40,199 nucleotides of DNA from positions 1 to 40,199 of the forward strand of contig JAGYMW010000013.1 of the NCBI GenBank assembly GCA_018400435.1. Reading direction: 5' to 3'. Position 1 is the first letter of the stretch, and each line of letters opens with the position of its first letter. Under the pieces are notes generated by a model that saw only the letters and a program-made list of their open reading frames with translations, was not told the origin of the DNA and did not search any database. Origin of the DNA: Bacillota bacterium. Its GTDB lineage: Bacteria > Bacillota > Dethiobacteria > DTU022. A program made the translations under genes and the position numbers. This document shows, one piece after another, positions 8,953-17,706 of the stretch.

Positions 8953-9693
8953 TTAAATAACCGAAAGCAGTAAAATACCGGCGATGGTCCCGAAAACCGC
9001 ACCGAATGTACCTGCATGGCCACTTCCGGAATCCTGTGCTCCCGGGATAAGCTCGCCAAAAATTATATAAAGCATTGCTCCACCGGCAAACCCCAGGGCT
9101 AGAGAAAGCATTGCCGGAGATACCGTCCCCAGGCTGGAACCGATTAAAGCGCCCAGTCCCATGGGCAGTCCGGCCATGGCCGTGTAAAGCAAAACCCAGC
9201 GGGTACGCATGCCTCCCACACAAAGCGGGCAGGCCATGGCAATGCCTTCGGGTATGTTGTGGAGAGCAATGGTCAGGGCAAGGGTAAAACCGAGAGCGGG
9301 CGAAGCAACGTAACTGGCACCAATGGCAATGCCTTCGGGTAGATTGTGCATTGCGATACCCAGTCCGAGAATGGTCCCGGTACGAATAAAACGGGTCAGC
9401 TCTTCGGTTGTTTCAAAAAAATGAAAATGAGGCATTTTCAAATCGAGCAGTAGGATAAAGATGGTGCCCACGAGCAGACCGGTAAAAGCGGTTACAAAAT
9501 TTCCCGCCTCCACTGCTTCGGGCAGCAAATCATTAAGAACGATAGCCAGCATTATCCCTCCGGCAAATCCAAGAATGAAACTGAGCATATTCTTTCCGGG
9601 ATTTTTGACAAACAAGGCGATGATAGTCCCCGATCCCGTGCCAATTACCCCGGCTGCCAGCCCGATCAGCGATATTCTCAGAATATCGTTCAT
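8953..9693 (-). CDS. ZIP family divalent metal transporter
   Basis: A 246-residue membrane protein of the ZIP (Zrt/Irt-like, ZupT/gufA type) family, which imports Zn2+, Fe2+ or other divalent metals. The two signature metal-site helices are present: HNLPEGIAIGASY and, later, HNIPEGIAMACPL. About eight membrane segments are apparent. The start ATG 9693 (MNDILRIS) was chosen because a G-rich GGGGCAG site lies just upstream; an earlier in-frame start at 9759 lacks one. The gene is divergent from the small secreted protein at 9861. A perfect inverted repeat (9761-9790) sits between them and could be its operator. Confidence 0.9.
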   Translation of the reverse strand: MNDILRISLIGLAAGVIGTGSGTIIALFVKNPGKNMLSFILGFAGGIMLAIVLNDLLPEAVEAGNFVTAFTGLLVGTIFILLLDLKMPHFHFFETTEELTRFIRTGTILGLGIAMHNLPEGIAIGASYVASPALGFTLALTIALHNIPEGIAMACPLCVGGMRTRWVLLYTAMAGLPMGLGALIGSSLGTVSPAMLSLALGFAGGAMLYIIFGELIPGAQDSGSGHAGTFGAVFGTIAGILLLSVI

Positions 9694-9760
9694 TATCTGC
9701 CCCCTTTCACGAAAGAAAAGATACGGCCATATTATATCCGGAAGCAGTGAATTTCGCAAT

Positions 9761-9790
9761 CACATATATTAAGAAAAATTAATATATGTG
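9761..9790. promoter_or_regulatory. 30-bp perfect inverted repeat between divergent genes (candidate operator)
   Basis: CACATATATTAA and TTAATATATGTG form two perfect 12-bp arms around a six-base A-rich centre. The element lies 68 bp before the ZIP transporter start and 70 bp before the secreted-protein start. There is no upstream gene for it to terminate and no adjacent T-run of terminator type, so a protein-binding operator is the more likely reading. The regulator is not identifiable from sequence. Confidence 0.5.
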
Positions 9791-9860
9791 CCACAGATCT
9801 GCCTGAACAACCCTGTAAAATAAAATTGTAAAGAAACTAAATCAAAGAAGGCTTAGACTG

Positions 9861-10250
9861 ATGAAAAAAACACTGCTGACTGTAACAATGATTACAATTA
9901 TTGTTCTGGCTCTCTCTTCAACCACTTTTGCTTTCGGCGGTTTTGAAGGTTGCGGGCAACGAGGAGACCGCCCCAGAGATTCCCTCAGTGAAGAAGAACA
10001 ATCCCACTTTGAAAAGATCATTGAACAGTTTCAGAATAAAATGCTTGAACTAAGGGGAAAAATGCTTGATTTCCGTAAAAACGGAGATGACGAAGGAATT
10101 CAGGCAATGAGAGAAGAACGCTTTAAGCTGATGGAAGAAAAAAGAGCTGCAATCGGTGACGCTTTTCCTGAACTTGCCGAAAGGTCCCAAACTTTTGATA
10201 ATGAGAAGGGCAACTGGTGCGGGAGAAATGGCGACGGTTTTAACCGGTAA
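9861..10250 (+). CDS. Small secreted helical protein, Spy/CpxP-like (tentative)
   Basis: A 129-residue protein with a clear Sec signal peptide (MKKTLLTV..., cleavage likely after TTFA near residue 24). The mature part is highly charged and mostly helical: LSEEEQSHFEKIIEQFQNKM, then LRGKMLDFR and RFKLMEEKRAAIGDAF. It carries a Cys at both ends (GCGQRG and NWCGRNG). The length and helical LxxxMxxxR pattern recall Spy/CpxP or metal-resistance accessory proteins, but the LTxxQ motif is not clearly present. It lies just upstream of a two-component system and next to a ZIP transporter, a context that resembles envelope or metal stress loci. No family is certain. Confidence 0.65.
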   Translation: MKKTLLTVTMITIIVLALSSTTFAFGGFEGCGQRGDRPRDSLSEEEQSHFEKIIEQFQNKMLELRGKMLDFRKNGDDEGIQAMREERFKLMEEKRAAIGDAFPELAERSQTFDNEKGNWCGRNGDGFNR

Positions 10251-10260
10251 GAAAGAATTC

Positions 10261-10316
10261 CTGCCAGCTGTGGGTACGGGAAATGTTAATTCCCGGACCT
10301 TTTCTTTCACTGGCAG
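10261..10316 (+). terminator. Nested hairpin, possible terminator after the secreted-protein gene
   Basis: The inner stem CGGGAA (10277-10282) pairs with TTCCCG (10290-10295), followed by GACC and TTTTCTTT. Outer arms CTGCCAG (10261-10267) and CTGGCAG (10310-10316) are also perfectly complementary. The inner stem plus T-rich tail is terminator-like. The outer pairing would be an alternative structure in front of the response regulator gene. Confidence 0.4.
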
Positions 10317-10409
10317 TTATCACGCCCTGTTCCAATTCAAGCCGCTTTTGTTTACAATAAAAACAAAACAGACACCAGGGCAATGCCGGGACGGCAAAGG
10401 AGCACCATC

Positions 10410-11090
10410 ATGTCGGAAAAGACAATCTGGATTGTTGACGACGAAACTAATATCCGGGAACTGATCAGGCGCTACCTGGAAAAGGAAGGCTACCAGGTAC
10501 ACCTCTTTGCTTCCGCAGAAGAACTTGAGCAGGCCCTGATCGGTGGAGTACCAGATATGTTTATCCTCGATATCATGCTTCCCGGCTCAGACGGTCTTAC
10601 ACTATGTCGTAAAATCAGGGAAACTTACGATCTTCCCATAATTTTCGTCTCCGCCCGGGGCGAAGAATTTGATCGCGTTCTAGGACTGGAGCTGGGCGGA
10701 GACGACTACCTGTCCAAACCGTTCAGCCCCCGGGAACTGGTTGTCCGGATAACCAATATTTTTAAACGTTACCACCCACCCGCAGGGGAGCCGCACAATC
10801 TGAGCTTAAAAAATATGACTTTATACCCTGAACAACGAAAGATCACTATTAACAGTGAAGAAACCTCTTTTACGGGGAAGGAATATGAACTGCTCTACAT
10901 GCTTGTTTCTTCTCCAAACCGTCCTTTCAGCCGAAAACAACTTTTAGATCAGATCTGGGGTTATGATTTCGAAGGCGAAGAACGGGCAGTTGATGACGCT
11001 GTAAAAAGAATTCGTAAAAAAATGCGCCAGAAAGGAGCCCTGCCGCAGCTGACCACAGTGTGGGGTTACGGGTACAAGCTTGATGTTTAA
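10410..11090 (+). CDS. OmpR/PhoB-family response regulator
   Basis: A 226-residue two-component response regulator. ATG 10410 has AAAGGAG ten bases upstream. The receiver domain has the acidic pair Asp10/Asp11, the phospho-acceptor Asp54 (FILDIMLPG) and Lys103 (YLSKPFSPREL). The C-terminal winged helix ends in the family-typical VDDAVKRIRKKM and TVWGYGYKL blocks. It overlaps the start of the histidine kinase gene by eight bases, so the pair is co-translated. It probably controls envelope or metal-linked targets given its neighbours, which is inference. Confidence 0.95.
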   Translation: MSEKTIWIVDDETNIRELIRRYLEKEGYQVHLFASAEELEQALIGGVPDMFILDIMLPGSDGLTLCRKIRETYDLPIIFVSARGEEFDRVLGLELGGDDYLSKPFSPRELVVRITNIFKRYHPPAGEPHNLSLKNMTLYPEQRKITINSEETSFTGKEYELLYMLVSSPNRPFSRKQLLDQIWGYDFEGEERAVDDAVKRIRKKMRQKGALPQLTTVWGYGYKLDV

Positions 11091-12423
11091 ACGTATTTTC
11101 ACCGGTTATCTGGCTGTTCTGCTTATCTCACTTGCCGCCTTGACCCTCACCTTCAGCTTAACCGTGCGCCATTATTTGATCAATGACACTATCGACAGCC
11201 TGACCAGGGTAGCGGAAAGTCTCGCCCTCAATTCCGGCAGTACCGGCATGCACGGGGGAGGCCACATGCGCGGAGTTTATTTCGGTCTGGCCAATCGCAT
11301 CGCCTATGCCGATTATCTTCTGTTTCTCGAAGATGGCACCATTGTGGAGAGCAGTGATGTAGAGACCTATCCTCCGGGCAACATCCTTGAAAACGAACCT
11401 TTAGCAGCACTGTCATCAGAACTGGACAGGGAAAAACACCTGGTGGAAAAAGACCTGGTCGCCGTCTCTATTCCTGCAGTGATCAGCAACCAGGAAGGGG
11501 GCCTGATCCTCTATTCCCGTCTGGACCTGCTGACCCAGCTTAACCGCAGCCTGCTCGGTTTTTTAGCTTTGGCCCTGATTGCCGGCACGGCTGTATCCGT
11601 CCTGGCAGGGGCACTCATCACCAGGGTGATCGTCAATCCTCTGCAGAAGCTGAAAGATAAAGCTTCCGCCCTGGCCCGACGGGATTTCGGAGGCAGGGTA
11701 ACCCTGAAAACCGGCGATGAACTTGAAGAACTGGCCGATACCATCAACGAAATGGCCGGGAAACTGGCCGAATACGATAGTGCTCAGAAAGATTTTTTTC
11801 AGAAAGCATCGCATGAGCTAAAAACGCCGTTGATGTCAATCCAGGGCTACGCCGAGGCAATTAAAGATGGCACCATTCCCCCGGCAGAAAAAACCCAGGC
11901 CCTGGATATAATTATCAAGGAAAGCGGTAGAATGAAAACACTGGTAGAACAATTTATTTACCTGTCCAAAATGGAACGGGTGAAAGAGACCTATACTTTT
12001 GAAGAGGTATATCTTAACGACGCTGTTAGGGAAGCAGTTTATGCTCTGCAGAACCTGGCCCGGGAAAAAAATATTGAAATCGAAACAGTAAACGGCATCG
12101 GGGGAACAGTGCAGGGCGATCCGGAAAAAATACACCGCCTTCTGCTCAACATAATCGGCAATGCTCTACGTTATGCAAACCATTCAATATGGATTAAAAC
12201 TGAACAAGGCCGCATTGATATCGCCGATGACGGCCCGGGTTTTGAGAAGGGCGAACCTGTAAAGGCTTTTGAACCATTTTACCGGGGCAAAAACGGCGGC
12301 AGCGGTCTCGGCCTGGCCATATCACGGGCTATAGTCGAAAAACACGACGGATCAATCACTCTCGGCAACAAGCCGCAGAGTGGGGCAGTAGTAACCATTT
12401 CTTTTCCTCTTTCGAAAACCTGA
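11083..12423 (+). CDS. Sensor histidine kinase
   Basis: A 446-residue membrane histidine kinase from ATG 11083 (a TTG one codon earlier is possible). TM1 spans about residues 8-29 and TM2 about 158-182. The roughly 125-residue extracytoplasmic sensor between them contains a Gly/His motif GMHGGGHMRG (His57, His61). HAMP follows TM2. The HisKA box is KASHELKTPLMSIQGYAEA with phospho-acceptor His244. The N box (NIIGNALRYA), G1 (DIADDGPGF) and G2 (GGSGLGLAISRAIVEKH) are intact. It is the partner of the overlapping response regulator. The His-rich loop next to a ZIP transporter hints at metal sensing but does not prove it. Confidence 0.95.
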   Translation: MFKRIFTGYLAVLLISLAALTLTFSLTVRHYLINDTIDSLTRVAESLALNSGSTGMHGGGHMRGVYFGLANRIAYADYLLFLEDGTIVESSDVETYPPGNILENEPLAALSSELDREKHLVEKDLVAVSIPAVISNQEGGLILYSRLDLLTQLNRSLLGFLALALIAGTAVSVLAGALITRVIVNPLQKLKDKASALARRDFGGRVTLKTGDELEELADTINEMAGKLAEYDSAQKDFFQKASHELKTPLMSIQGYAEAIKDGTIPPAEKTQALDIIIKESGRMKTLVEQFIYLSKMERVKETYTFEEVYLNDAVREAVYALQNLAREKNIEIETVNGIGGTVQGDPEKIHRLLLNIIGNALRYANHSIWIKTEQGRIDIADDGPGFEKGEPVKAFEPFYRGKNGGSGLGLAISRAIVEKHDGSITLGNKPQSGAVVTISFPLSKT

Positions 12424-12428
12424 ACAAT

Positions 12429-12707
12429 TTATTCGGCAGTTAAACCCTGCTGTTCATATTCCTGTCCTGCAATACGGTAAAGGACCTTTTTCAAAAGAGG
12501 CAACAGCTTAGAATCAAACTGCACACCGCTGCAACGATCCAGTTCTTCGAGTGCTTCTTCTTTGCTGTAGAGGCAGGCATAAGAACGGGGATAGAGGCCG
12601 TGGAGATAACCATTCCCGTCCCAGTTTTCGCGCAGATACAGGATCATGCCGGCAATACCGGCCAGGCCTGTCGCTGAAAACATATTTTTCAACTTTTTCT
12701 TTACCAC
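12429..12707 (-). pseudogene. Decayed HD-GYP domain fragment
   Basis: The minus-strand frame contains NWDGNGYLHGL, then SKEEALEELDRCSGVQFDSKLL. Intact HD-GYP c-di-GMP phosphodiesterases read HHERWDGxGYPxGL, about 30 residues including DRPYR, then a block like EEALEEL...GTQFDP. Here the HHE residues are replaced (YLREN). The segment between the two blocks is shortened, and the HD portion upstream is missing or in another frame. Another open frame (12514-12906) overlaps it and may hold remnants of the 5' part after a frameshift. The fragment ends six bases from the convergent kinase gene. No activity is expected. Confidence 0.6.
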
Positions 12708-12974
12708 CAGGAATAGCTATTTCATAAAGATTTTTTCGGCGATCTTTAAGGCAGGTTACTATCCCGGTTATAAGGTTGCAGTGCAAAATCTTTAGATCAA
12801 CCTTATTGATAACATTGGTTTCAACAGTGACCCTGTATTTCATGGTTTGCATATTAAAAATCGGCCATTTGAAGGTCGGGGAATAAACGTTTTTGTAATT
12901 TCCCACTTAAAAACACTACACCCCTGCTTCATCAGCCGTTATTTTTTTTATAGTGATTTTTACCCGGATTATAA

Positions 12975-13808
12975 TTACTTGTCCTTTGGCCCGGCCGGAT
13001 AAACAGGGCCGGGATTGTATTCAACACTCGGGCGGGCTGTGCGAGGTTGCGGGAACATGCTCATCAGGCTATATATTTCCTCGGGTACGTCCGTGTTAAC
13101 ATTAATCCCTAGTTCGGCAATCTGCTGGACATCGATGGGATAATCATGCGTCCATGTACCCTGGGTCAACTTCTCGGCTGTTTGTTCAGCCGTTTCTTCA
13201 TCCACATGTTTGAGGAGCAGGTTTTTGGCGGTAATCTTAACCTGGCGCAGGGCTTTTTCGGCAACATCGGCCAGGATCACAGTCTGATCATCAATCTCCT
13301 TGATCGGTTTTCGCTCCAGGACCCGAATCAGAGAAGCAGCCGGATACTGTCCCAGCTGTGGATCAAGAGGTCCGAGAACGGCATTCTCATCCATGACGAG
13401 CTCATCGGCAGCCAGGGCAACCATTGTCCCACCGGACATGGCATAATGTGGAACAAATACAGTTACCTTGCCGGGATGACGCAGCAGCGCTTCGGCAATC
13501 TGCTCCGAAGCCAGGACTAAACCACCGGGAGTATGGAGAATAAGATCAATGGGCACATTTTTATCTGTGAGCCTGATCGCTGTCAGGACCTGTTCAGAGT
13601 CTTCGATATTGATATAGCGGGTCAGGGGAATACCGAGCAGATTCACCGCTTCCTGGCGGTGGATAAGGGTAATGACCCTGCTGCTCCGTTTTTTTTCCAT
13701 TTCCACCATCTTACGGGTCCTGGAGGCCCGTAGTATCTGTTGCTGCAAGTACGGCGTCAGCATAGTCAGGATTAAAAATATCCAAAATACCTGGGAGAGT
13801 ATTTCCAT
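12975..13808 (-). CDS. Membrane-anchored SDH/ClpP-fold serine protease-like protein
   Basis: A 277-residue protein of the SDH (serine dehydrogenase proteinase, SppA/ClpP-fold) family. A single N-terminal membrane segment (about residues 5-20) is followed by the protease-like domain. HTPGG (92-96) forms the oxyanion region. AMSGGTMVALAADE supplies the likely nucleophile Ser125, and GPLDPQLG is also conserved. The tail is proline-rich. Start ATG 13808 has GGAGG nine bases upstream. It follows the rhomboid gene on the same strand, 48 bp away, so two membrane-linked proteases are grouped together. Substrates are unknown. Confidence 0.88.
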   Translation of the reverse strand: MEILSQVFWIFLILTMLTPYLQQQILRASRTRKMVEMEKKRSSRVITLIHRQEAVNLLGIPLTRYINIEDSEQVLTAIRLTDKNVPIDLILHTPGGLVLASEQIAEALLRHPGKVTVFVPHYAMSGGTMVALAADELVMDENAVLGPLDPQLGQYPAASLIRVLERKPIKEIDDQTVILADVAEKALRQVKITAKNLLLKHVDEETAEQTAEKLTQGTWTHDYPIDVQQIAELGINVNTDVPEEIYSLMSMFPQPRTARPSVEYNPGPVYPAGPKDK

Positions 13809-13856
13809 TTCTATTAACCTCCTTGCTCTAATCGGTCTAAAATTCTCCGGGCGGGA

Positions 13857-14534
13857 CTAACAGTAATCACGCCAGCACTCCCAGAAGGGATCGGCACGGT
13901 AATTACGCTTGGGGCGCAGGATTAATATCAGCACCAGGCCAAGTAGAAAACCACCGACATGGGCCCACCAGGCTACCCCCGGGACAGCAGAAAAACCGCT
14001 GATAAACTGGAGTACTATCCAGTAACCGAGGTAAATAGGAGCCGGCAACCAGAAAAAGAAAAAGATAAATGGCGGAATGATAGTCAGGACCCGGGCCCTG
14101 GGAAACAAGATCAGATAAGCACCAAGAATGCCGGAAACGGCTCCCGAGGCACCAATCATGGGAACCATACTCTCCGGCAGGGCAAAGCCCTGAAGCAAAG
14201 CCGCCGCCACTCCCGAAAGCAAATAAAGCAGCATAAAACGCCCCAAACCGAGGCGACCTTCCACAGCCGGTCCGAATACCCAGAGAAACCAGAGGTTGCT
14301 CATCAAATGCAGGAGGGATCCGTGTACAAACATACTTGTAAAAATGGTGAAAACTTGACCGGCCGGATCTTTGAAAAATGAGGCAGGGATAAATCCGTAA
14401 TCATAAAAGATCACTTCATAACTGGTAATGCCAAGGGAAAGCTGGTATAAGTAAGCCAGTCCGGTAACGATCAACAGGCCAAAGGTGGCAATTTTAGCGC
14501 CGTGATAGGTAATTGTATCGCGCAGCGGGAACAA
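13857..14534 (-). CDS. Rhomboid family intramembrane serine protease
   Basis: A rhomboid protease with the catalytic dyad GASGAVSG (Ser130) and WAHVGGF (His192), counted from TTG 14534. The helix-2 block MFVHGSLLHLMSNLWFLWVFG is conserved, and six membrane segments fit the core fold. The TTG at 14534 was chosen because it gives the family-typical start MFPLRDT and has AAGGAG upstream, though 12 bases away. An earlier TTG at 14558 would add eight residues but overlaps that AAGGAG. It is likely in an operon with the SDH-type protease downstream. Confidence 0.88.
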   Translation of the reverse strand: MFPLRDTITYHGAKIATFGLLIVTGLAYLYQLSLGITSYEVIFYDYGFIPASFFKDPAGQVFTIFTSMFVHGSLLHLMSNLWFLWVFGPAVEGRLGLGRFMLLYLLSGVAAALLQGFALPESMVPMIGASGAVSGILGAYLILFPRARVLTIIPPFIFFFFWLPAPIYLGYWIVLQFISGFSAVPGVAWWAHVGGFLLGLVLILILRPKRNYRADPFWECWRDYC

Positions 14535-14694
14535 CGGACTGCCACACTCCTTCAGCAAGATTTCAGACAGGACATTTTTTATTATACCATTGATCGGGGC
14601 AGCGGGAATAAATTGTTATCTTCCTTATTCCCGAGCCCGACTGCCATTTTACCAGTGGATGGACAGGTATTTCAGTTGCCTTGTGATAAAAAAA

Positions 14695-14937
14695 TTACGC
14701 AGAAGATGATATAATCAATTTATGTTTCTTCAGGACCTGCCAGATTTTATATTGCTTTTTGGCCTGGGATTGATCGGCTGATACATTCATCGCTACAACG
14801 CCTTCAACATCTCCATAATTCATCTCTGCCAGCTGCTGACTATAAATATTTTGATCCCCATTGTTTTTCTGTTTTAATGCGCAGTAGTTTCTTCCACAGG
14901 GACAAGCGGAAAACAGGTGGCCGAAGAACCGTTGTTT
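14695..14937 (-). pseudogene. Orphan reading frame without a clear start (possible gene remnant)
   Basis: A minus-strand open frame of 80 codons sits between the rhomboid and fdhF genes. It has protein-like texture: a CPCGRNYC cysteine cluster, then YSQQLAEMNYGDVEGVVAMN and a lysine-rich end (QYKIWQVLKKHKL). There is no ATG, GTG or TTG near its 5' end and no ribosome binding site. The only ATG would leave 42 residues. It may be the 3' remnant of a decayed gene. No family was recognised. The rest of the 14535-14974 gap shows nothing identifiable. Confidence 0.3.
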
Positions 14938-14974
14938 CTAAAAATAAAACAAAGATGCATCCGGGGAAATCATT

Positions 14975-15006
14975 AAAAAGGGCTTTTCCGACAACCGGAA
15001 AAGCCC
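14975..15006 (-). terminator. Rho-independent terminator of the nuoE-nuoF-fdhF operon
   Basis: On the minus strand GGGCTTTTCCG pairs perfectly over 11 bp with CGGAAAAGCCC around a five-base loop, followed directly by TTTTT. It lies 27 bp past the fdhF stop codon and is the strongest terminator seen in the window. Confidence 0.9.
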
Positions 15007-15033
15007 CGCCTTTATTCGTTAACTTTTAAAGAA

Positions 15034-17706
15034 TCAGATTTTTTCAATACTTATTGCACATACCTTCGTTTCCGGGATTTTGGATACCGGATCGAGGGCG
15101 GCACTGGTCAGCAAATTGGTAGGGCACTCAGCAAAGTGAAAGCTGAGAGAAGCCACCCCCAGATGGGTGTGGTCTGTTACCTTCGCCTTTACTTTAATTG
15201 TTCCTCGCCTCGACTTGACTTCCACCAGATCTCCGTCCGCAATATCAAGTTCTTTAGCATCAACCGGATTGATCAAGATATGCTCATCGCCGCTTAATTC
15301 ATCGAGTCCCGCGGCATAACGGGTTACCGTGCTGTGAAACTGAAAGAGGTTTCGCTCGGTGGTTAAAACGATGGGGTACTCGGAATCACAGGTTTCTGCC
15401 GAAGGCCTGAAAACCAGGGGAACCAGCTTCCCCCTCCCGCTGGGAGTGGCGAATTTTTCAGCATGTAGATATTTTGTCCCTGGATGATCCTTCGACGGGC
15501 AGGGCCACTGAATGCCCTTTTCGGCGATCCGTTCATATGTTAGACCTGCATAACTGGGGGTCAGAGCAGTCAGCTCGTCGAATATTTCCTCGGCGCTGTT
15601 GTAAGCAAAACCTTCGGCGCCCATTTCGTTGGCAATGGCACTTGTAATCCACCAGTCCGGTCTCGCTTCACCAATTGGATTGATCACCTGGCGTACGCGC
15701 TGGACCCTTCTTTCAGTATTAACAAATGTCCCGTTCTTTTCAGCAAAGGAAGTAGCCGGCAGGACCACGTCAGCCAGGACTGCCGTTTCGTTGAGAAAAA
15801 TGTCCTGCGCTACAAAGAATTCCAGTTTATGCATCGCTTCACGAGCATTAGAAGCATTCGCTTCCGATAATATTGGATTTTCACCGGCCAGGTAAATAGC
15901 TTTGATTTTCCCTTCGTGGACGGCGTCAAATATTTCCGTGTGGGTAATACCGGGTGTCCCACTTAAAGAAACGCCCCAGGCCCCCTCAAACTTGCGCCGT
16001 GCTTCCTCATTGTCCACCTTCTGGTAACCGGTAAAGACATTGGGAAGCGACCCCATGTCGCAGGCTCCCTGGACATTATTCTGTCCGCGCAGGGGATTAA
16101 CCCCTGTTGACGGTTTGCCCATATTGCCGGTAATCAGAGCCAGATTGCTGGTAGCCAGCACATTATCAGTGCCATGGGAATGCTGGGTTATTCCCATGGC
16201 GTAAAGAATGGAAGCCGGACTATTTTCCGCATACATCCTGGCTGCTTTAACAATTAGGTCCCAGTCCAACCCGGTTTTTTCGCTGACAAATTGCGGGGTG
16301 AATTCTGCCAGCGATTCCTTGAACTGTTCAAAATTCTCACAGCGTTTTTCAATAAACTCAGCGTCATGAAGATTTTCTTCGATGATCACCCGGACCATAC
16401 CCATCAGAAGGGCCACATCACTACCCGGATTAAGAGGCAGGTGCAGATCAGCAAACTGGCAGAGCTGAATATCCTGCGGATTGATCACGATCAGTTTAGC
16501 CCCTTTCCTCACCGCTCTTTTGACGCGATAACCGATAACGGGGTGAGCATCGGTAGTGCTGGTCCCAACAGCCAGAATGCAAGCTGCATCTTCAATTTCA
16601 GCGATTGAGTTAGTCATCGCTCCGCTCCCCAGTGAGTTGGCCAGACCGGCCACAGTGGGAGCGTGTCAGAGACGGGCACAGTGATCGATGTTGTTTGTCT
16701 CCATCACCGCCCGGGTAAATTTTTGTATCACATAATTGTCTTCATTGGTACACTTGGCCGAAGCAATAGCCGCAAATTGCTCACCCTTGTATTGAGAAAG
16801 CTTTTCGGCCACCAGGGAAAGAGCTTCTTCCCAGCTCGCTTCAACCAGTTCACCGTTTTTACGAATCAGCGGAGTAGTCAGGCGGTCGGGATGATTAACA
16901 AAGCTCAAACCGAAACGCCCCTTTACACAAAGAGAACCCTCGTTGGCCGGATTGTCCGGAGCAGCCCGTGAGCTAACTATTTTCTCCCCGCGGGCTCCAA
17001 CCATTATCCCGCAGCCGCAGCCGCAGAAAGGGCAAACAGTTTCCACTTCGTAGGTCGGTTCAACAGCATCTTTGGGAACCAGGGCTCCCACGGGACAGCG
17101 AGCCACACATTCACCGCAGGAAACACAGGTGGAATTAAGAATCGGTTTGTCTCCGAGAACTGCAATTTTGGTCTTGATTCCGCGGTAGGCAAAATCTATG
17201 CAGCCATCACCCTGTATTTCATCGCAGGTACGAACGCATATACCACAGAGGATACATTTGTTCATGTTGCGCAGAAAATAAGGGTTGGAATCGTCTATGG
17301 GGTCATCCAGGGGCGGTTTGCGCATCATCGCCAGCCTTTCCTCATCCACCCCGATAAAACGGGTGACCTCCTGCAGCTGGCACCTGCCGTTCATGGGACA
17401 TTCCTGGCAGTTGTAATCATGATTGGTAATCAGCAATTCCAGATTTGCCCGGCGGATTGACTCCAGCTCCTCGGTGGAAGTATGAACAATCATCCCTTCT
17501 TCAACCGGGGTCATACAGGAAACAGTTGGTTTACGTCCTTCGATCTCTACCAGGCAAACCCGGCAGACACCGACCGGTTTAAGATCGGGGTGATCACACA
17601 AATGGGGAATGTAAATATCGTTAGCCAGGGCAGCCCTTAAAACTGAAGTTCCCGGAGCAGCTTTTATTTCTCTCCCATCAATTGTTAATGTAATTAACTC
17701 TGACAT
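15034..17706 (-). CDS. fdhF: Formate dehydrogenase alpha subunit, selenocysteine-containing, with NuoG-like iron-sulfur N-terminus
   Basis: One 890-residue gene read through an in-frame TGA (16668-16666) encoding selenocysteine 347, in the context ARL-Sec-HAPTVAGL, the active-site motif of formate dehydrogenases. The N-terminal part is electron-transfer domains: [2Fe-2S] (Cys37, 48, 51, 64), a NuoG-type His-Cys cluster (His96, Cys100, 103, 109) and two [4Fe-4S] (Cys151-161 and Cys194-204). The molybdopterin domain's own [4Fe-4S] follows (Cys225, 228, 232, 260). The rest binds the Mo/W bis-pterin guanine dinucleotide cofactor. ATG 17706 has GAGGAGGG upstream inside the end of nuoF, which it overlaps by 13 bp. 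With NuoE and NuoF it forms a cytosolic NAD-dependent, possibly electron-bifurcating, formate dehydrogenase. No signal peptide is seen. Treated without recoding, it would appear as two broken genes. Confidence 0.93.
16621..16668 (-). other. Selenocysteine TGA and bacterial SECIS-like hairpin
   Basis: Directly behind the TGA (16668-16666) the mRNA can fold. CGCTCCC (16663-16657) pairs with GGGAGCG (16629-16623), and an upper stem GGCC (16651-16648) pairs with GGCC (16642-16639). The upper stem encloses the apical loop GGTCT (16647-16643). The well-studied Escherichia coli fdhF SECIS carries the same GGUCU at its tip, where SelB binds. The position is right for a bacterial SECIS, which sits inside the coding region next to the UGA. 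Confidence 0.85.

Noticed and set aside
14721-14876. Plus-strand frame with an internal TGA that could suggest a second selenoprotein
   Set aside because: No SECIS-like hairpin, no known Sec context, and it is antisense to a more protein-like minus-strand frame.
16651-16971. fdhF as two separate genes with GTG start at 16653
   Set aside because: No ribosome binding site at 16653, the frame is continuous through one TGA, and the junction matches the Sec motif.
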